This document shows, in pieces, positions 23,475 through 26,720 of a DNA stretch of 26,720 bases. Both the position numbers and the translations under genes were made by a program. Source of the DNA: JBECKQ01 sp040235375 (GTDB lineage: Bacteria; Planctomycetota; Phycisphaerae; UBA1845); assembly GCA_040235375.1 (NCBI GenBank), contig JBECKQ010000375.1:1-26720 (forward strand), written 5' to 3'. The notes beneath the pieces were generated by a model. The model had not been told where the DNA came from and did no database searches. It was given only the letters and a program-made list of their open reading frames with translations. The first letter of the stretch is position 1. Every line of letters starts with the position of its first letter.

Positions 23475-24532
23475 ATACCAGCTCTCGGCGGATGACGATT
23501 CTCTTTGGCGCGGCGGTGCTCGTTGCAGCCGGCCTCGTGCTGCCAGGCTGCTCCGCGCCCGCGAAGAAGGCCGCCAAAGAGGAGAAGCCGCAGGCCAAGC
23601 CGATCGTCAAGACGGCCGACCGCGGCGCCGTCAAGCTCACCGTCGAGGCCGACAAGGACACCATCACCATCGCCGAGCGCCTCAAGCTGACCATCACGGC
23701 AGAGGCCAAGCCGGGCATCGAAGTGAAGATGCCCGACTTCGGCGCCGACATGAATGAGTTCCAGATTCGCGATTTCAAGGACCTGCCCGTCGAGACGTTG
23801 TCAGACGGCCGCCAGCAATACAAGCAGGTCTACGACCTCGACATCTTCCTCTCCGGCGATTACGACGTGCCCGCCATCACCATCCAGTACCGCGACCTGC
23901 GCGACCGCAAGGCCGACTCCGACGAGAAGGACATCCCTTCTGCGGAGCTGTCCACCGAGCCGTTCAAGGTCAAGGTCACGTCGCTGCTGAAGGGCCAGTT
24001 TGATCCGACCAAGTTCCACGACGTAAAAGAGCTCGCCACGCTGAAGCGCGACGATTCCTGGGCCTGGGCCGTGTGGGTCGGCGGCGGGCTGGCGCTGGTC
24101 GTAATCGCGCTGGGCGGAATCGCCTTCCTGGTCCGCCGTTCGCGCCGGCCGAAGCGCCGCGTGGTGATGCCGCCCGATGTGTGGGCGATGGGCCAACTCC
24201 GCAAGCTGGCGGGCGAGCAGCTCATCGAGGCCGGTAAGGTCAAGGAGTTTCACTACCGCCTCAGCGAGATCACGCGTACATACATCGAGCTGCGATTCGG
24301 GCTCATGGCCCCCGAGCAGACGACCGAGGAGTTTCTCGAGTCGCTCCGCAACAGCGACGCGCTGCCGGCCGACCGCAAGGCGCTTCTCGCGGAGTTCCTC
24401 GAAGCGTGTGACATGGTCAAGTACGCCCTGTACGAGCCGGCCACCGAGGAGATCGAACGCGTGTTCAACGCCGCACGCGATTTCATCCTGCAAACGCGGC
24501 CGGCCCAGGCCGAACAGGAGGTGTCGGCATGA
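23471..24532 (+). CDS. BatD-like protein with lipoprotein signal and one membrane helix
   Basis: This is a 353-residue protein. The N-terminus has a lipobox LPGC (C27), then a Lys-rich linker and a beta-rich ectodomain (about 50-190) with LTVEADKDTITIAERLKLTI, as in the oxygen-tolerance/BatD family. A membrane helix follows at about 198-222. The C-terminal part (about 235-350) is helical, with FHYRLSEITRTYIELRFG and a TTEEFLESL segment, a pattern of cytoplasmic tails in BatD-like proteins. BatD proteins usually have several ectodomain repeats and are longer, so this is a compact form. If the lipobox is used, the protein is held by both a lipid and a helix, which is unusual. The signal may instead be an ordinary one. 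Both its start and stop overlap neighbours (ATGA). Confidence 0.78.
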   Translation: MNTSSRRMTILFGAAVLVAAGLVLPGCSAPAKKAAKEEKPQAKPIVKTADRGAVKLTVEADKDTITIAERLKLTITAEAKPGIEVKMPDFGADMNEFQIRDFKDLPVETLSDGRQQYKQVYDLDIFLSGDYDVPAITIQYRDLRDRKADSDEKDIPSAELSTEPFKVKVTSLLKGQFDPTKFHDVKELATLKRDDSWAWAVWVGGGLALVVIALGGIAFLVRRSRRPKRRVVMPPDVWAMGQLRKLAGEQLIEAGKVKEFHYRLSEITRTYIELRFGLMAPEQTTEEFLESLRNSDALPADRKALLAEFLEACDMVKYALYEPATEEIERVFNAARDFILQTRPAQAEQEVSA

Positions 24533-25656
24533 GCGGCGCGTGGGACCTCGTGCGTTTCCATCACCCCAGTATCATGTTTTTGACGCTGCTGGTGCTCGTG
24601 CCGCTGATCTGGTGGCGGTGGCTGCGCAGCGGACCGCACCAGGCTCTGCGCTACTCATCGCTGGATAACCTCCGCCGCCTGGGCTCGACCTTTACCGTCC
24701 GCGCCCGCCACGTGATTCCCGGCCTGCGCACGCTCGCCGTCGTCCTGCTGATCGTCGCCCTCGCCCGACCGCAGAAGGGCGACGAGCAGACCCGGATCAT
24801 CTCCGAAGGTATCGCCATTCAGATGCTGATCGACCGCTCGGGCAGCATGAGGGCGGAGGATTTTACGCTTAACGGCCAGCGGGTGAACCGCCTGGCGGCG
24901 GTCAAGTCGGTCGCCGAGGAATTCGTCGTCGGCGATCCCGACGAGGACCTCACCGGCCGGCCGGATGACCTGGTCGGCATGATCACCTTCGCCCACTACG
25001 CCGACAGCCGCTGCCCGCTGACGCTCGACCACGGCTATCTCGTCGACACGCTGCGGAACACCGAGATCGTCGACGATCGCTACCCGGATGACGATGGTAC
25101 GGCGATCGGCGATTCCATCGCCCTCGCGGTCGAGCGTCTTCGCGACTTGGACAAACGCCGCGAATCCACCAATCAGGCAAACAAGATCAAGAGCAAGATC
25201 ATCGTTCTGCTGACCGACGGCGAGCAGACACTTGGTGACCTGACGCCGCAGCAGGGCGCCGAGATCGCCAAGGCATTGGGCATCAAGGTTTATACGATTG
25301 GCGTGGGCAAGCGCGGTTGGGCGCCGGTGCCCACGATCAATCCCTGGACAGGTCAACCGGAGCTGCATCGCGTGCCGGTCACCATCGACGAGAAGACGCT
25401 GCAGGACGTCGCGAAGATGACCGGCGGCGAGTATTTCCGCGCGACCGACACCGACTCGCTGCGGAAAATCTACGCCCGCATCAATAAGCTCGAAAAAACC
25501 AGGACCGAGGAGAAGCGTTATCTCCAGCACGCGGAAATGGCCACGCAGGCCGTCAAGATCGGCCCGATCGTCGTGCCGCCGCTGCTGCTGGTCGTGGCCG
25601 CGCTGCTCGGCTTGGAGGTGCTGCTGGTCAATACGAAGTTTCGCAAGATCCCGTAA
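24529..25656 (+). CDS. batA: BatA-like von Willebrand A-domain membrane protein
   Basis: This is a 375-residue inner-membrane protein with two N-terminal helices (about 15-30 and 65-80), a vWA domain and a C-terminal helix (about 345-368), the usual BatA layout. The metal-binding motif is IDRSGSM (D102, S104, S106), and VLLTDGEQT supplies a later conserved Asp. The MoxR-BatA/B system has been tied to oxidative or envelope stress tolerance in Bacteroides and to virulence or stress phenotypes elsewhere. The mechanism is unclear. The protein is slightly longer than typical BatA because of a loop after the MIDAS (DPDEDLTGRPDDL). ATG 24529 overlaps the BatD-like stop, and BatB begins 12 bases after its own stop. 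Confidence 0.92.
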   Translation: MSGAWDLVRFHHPSIMFLTLLVLVPLIWWRWLRSGPHQALRYSSLDNLRRLGSTFTVRARHVIPGLRTLAVVLLIVALARPQKGDEQTRIISEGIAIQMLIDRSGSMRAEDFTLNGQRVNRLAAVKSVAEEFVVGDPDEDLTGRPDDLVGMITFAHYADSRCPLTLDHGYLVDTLRNTEIVDDRYPDDDGTAIGDSIALAVERLRDLDKRRESTNQANKIKSKIIVLLTDGEQTLGDLTPQQGAEIAKALGIKVYTIGVGKRGWAPVPTINPWTGQPELHRVPVTIDEKTLQDVAKMTGGEYFRATDTDSLRKIYARINKLEKTRTEEKRYLQHAEMATQAVKIGPIVVPPLLLVVAALLGLEVLLVNTKFRKIP

Positions 25657-25668
25657 CGGCACTGGAAT

Positions 25669-26715
25669 ATGGAGCTGAAGTTCGACAATCTGACGTACCT
25701 TTACCTGCTATGGGGCGTACTCCTCCTGGCCGGCGTGTTTGCCTACGGCTTTCGCCGCAAGGCCCGCGCTCTGCGGTCGTTTGCGACTGCGAACGTCCTC
25801 GGCCGGTTGATTCCGAATGTGAGCATCGCCCGCCAGAAGATGAAGGCGGTCGTGCTGCTGCTGGCGATCGTGTTCCTGATCCTCGGCGCGACGGGCCCGC
25901 GCTGGGGCAAGGATATTGTCGAACTTCAGCGGCGCGGCGTGGACCTGATGGTCGTGCTCGACGTGTCGCGATCGATGCTGGCGCAGGATATTGCCCCAAA
26001 CCGCCTGGAACGCGCCAAGATTGAGCTCAGCGATCTGCTGCCCGAGCTGCGCGGCGACCGCATCGGCCTGGTCACGTTCGCCGGCAAGCCGGTGCTGTCC
26101 TGCCCGCTGACCATTAACTACGGCGCGTACCGCATGGCCCTTCAGGACGTCACCACGCGCAGCTCACCGGTAGGGGGGTCGCTCATCGGCGACGCCGTCC
26201 GCCTCGCCGCGGACAGCTTCACCGACGAGGTGAAAGGCCACAAGGCGATCCTGCTCATCACCGACGGCGAGGATCATTCGTCGTTGCCGGTCGAGGCGGC
26301 CCGCGACGCGTACGACCAGAAGGGCGTTCGCGTGTTCACCATGGGTATCGGCGATCCGAACCATGGGGCCCGGATTCCGATCATGGACGAGCAGGGCCAC
26401 AAGGTATACCTGGAATACCAGGGCGAGCAGGTCTGGTCGAAGATGGACACGAAGGTGCTTCAGGAGATGGCCATTCAAGGCGGCGGCGCATACTTCGGCG
26501 CGGGCACGAGCGATCCCGACTTCAAGCAGTTGTATGACAAGATTCGCTCCAAGGTCGAGGCCCGCGAATACGAAACGTCGCGGAAGGAACTGTACCATGC
26601 GCAGTTTCAGTGGTTTGCGGGTGCGGCGCTGGCTCTCCTGCTGATAGAGACGCTCATGACCGATCGCAGGAGCGCAGTGGTCGTGGAGGCGGAGGAAGTT
26701 CGAACGGCGGCGTGA
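25669..26715 (+). CDS. batB: BatB-like von Willebrand A-domain membrane protein
   Basis: This is a 348-residue paralogue of the preceding BatA-like protein with the same topology: membrane helices at about 10-28 and 59-76, a vWA domain, and a final helix near 315-332. The metal-binding motif is LDVSRSM (D98, S100, S102), and LLITDGEDH provides the later Asp. LDVSRSM with Arg before the last Ser is the form typical of BatB. BatA and BatB are thought to form a membrane complex acted on by MoxR. The gene starts 12 bases after batA. Directly after its TGA (26713-26715) an ATG begins at 26717, so the operon probably continues to the right, most likely with a BatC/TPR gene (inference). Confidence 0.92.
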   Translation: MELKFDNLTYLYLLWGVLLLAGVFAYGFRRKARALRSFATANVLGRLIPNVSIARQKMKAVVLLLAIVFLILGATGPRWGKDIVELQRRGVDLMVVLDVSRSMLAQDIAPNRLERAKIELSDLLPELRGDRIGLVTFAGKPVLSCPLTINYGAYRMALQDVTTRSSPVGGSLIGDAVRLAADSFTDEVKGHKAILLITDGEDHSSLPVEAARDAYDQKGVRVFTMGIGDPNHGARIPIMDEQGHKVYLEYQGEQVWSKMDTKVLQEMAIQGGGAYFGAGTSDPDFKQLYDKIRSKVEAREYETSRKELYHAQFQWFAGAALALLLIETLMTDRRSAVVVEAEEVRTAA

Positions 26716-26716
26716 A

Positions 26717-26720
26717 ATGA
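26717..26720 (+). other. Possible start codon of the next operon gene, cut by the window edge
   Basis: ATG at 26717-26719 follows the batB stop by one base, matching the tight spacing elsewhere in this operon. Only one further base is visible, so no product can be given. Confidence 0.25.

Overview
The window is 26.7 kb of GC-rich, gene-dense bacterial chromosome. Three features point to a diderm (outer-membrane) bacterium: an apolipoprotein N-acyltransferase, an LPS-core-like sugar transferase and kinase set, and several lipoproteins. A PEP-CTERM protein, a HEAT-repeat lipoprotein, a metalloprotease with a pre-peptidase-type domain and a MoxR/Bat operon together suggest Planctomycetota, perhaps Phycisphaerae-like. 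This placement rests on gene style only, with no marker gene or database search. I see no tRNA, rRNA, CRISPR array, insertion sequence, phage gene or integrase. The region reads as core chromosome rather than an island.

Layout. (1) 1-1468: an exported PEP-CTERM protein (+) flanked by intergenic DNA with hairpins and palindromic repeat-like elements. (2) 1469-5190: four minus-strand genes transcribed right to left, encoding an NAD-dependent epimerase, a PhnP-like beta-lactamase-fold hydrolase, a WecA/MraY-type polyprenyl-phosphate sugar-1-phosphate transferase and a HAD hydrolase. The last two overlap by ATGA. (3) 5191-6763: a divergent promoter region, then a lipoprotein metalloprotease with a PPC-like domain and a matrixin-type zinc site. 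(4) 7121-17862: eight plus-strand genes, nearly all joined by 4-base overlaps or gaps of a few bases. They are lnt, a HEAT-repeat lipoprotein, mreD, mrdA (PBP2), rodA, a heptosyltransferase II-like gene, a WaaP-like kinase, a WaaG-like glycosyltransferase and plsY (nine with plsY after a 4-base gap). They cover lipoprotein maturation, cell elongation, LPS-core-type glycosylation and the first acylation step of phospholipid synthesis. (5) 18130-19827: a lone regulator with degenerate receiver, PAS-like, GAF, histidine-kinase-like (phospho-His missing) and intact receiver regions. (6) 20118-26715: a MoxR, DUF58, TPR-parvulin, BatD-like, BatA, BatB operon that runs off the right edge.

The observations most worth a second look are these: the long envelope operon; a single mature-region cysteine plus an AFQ..WE motif in the PEP-CTERM protein that resembles a thioester domain; the pseudo-histidine-kinase regulator; and the peptidyl-prolyl isomerase inserted in the Bat operon. 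I do not see a clear-cut new defence or mobile system here. Start codons were chosen by ribosome binding site, overlap with the preceding gene and family length. Uncertain ones are flagged in the entries.
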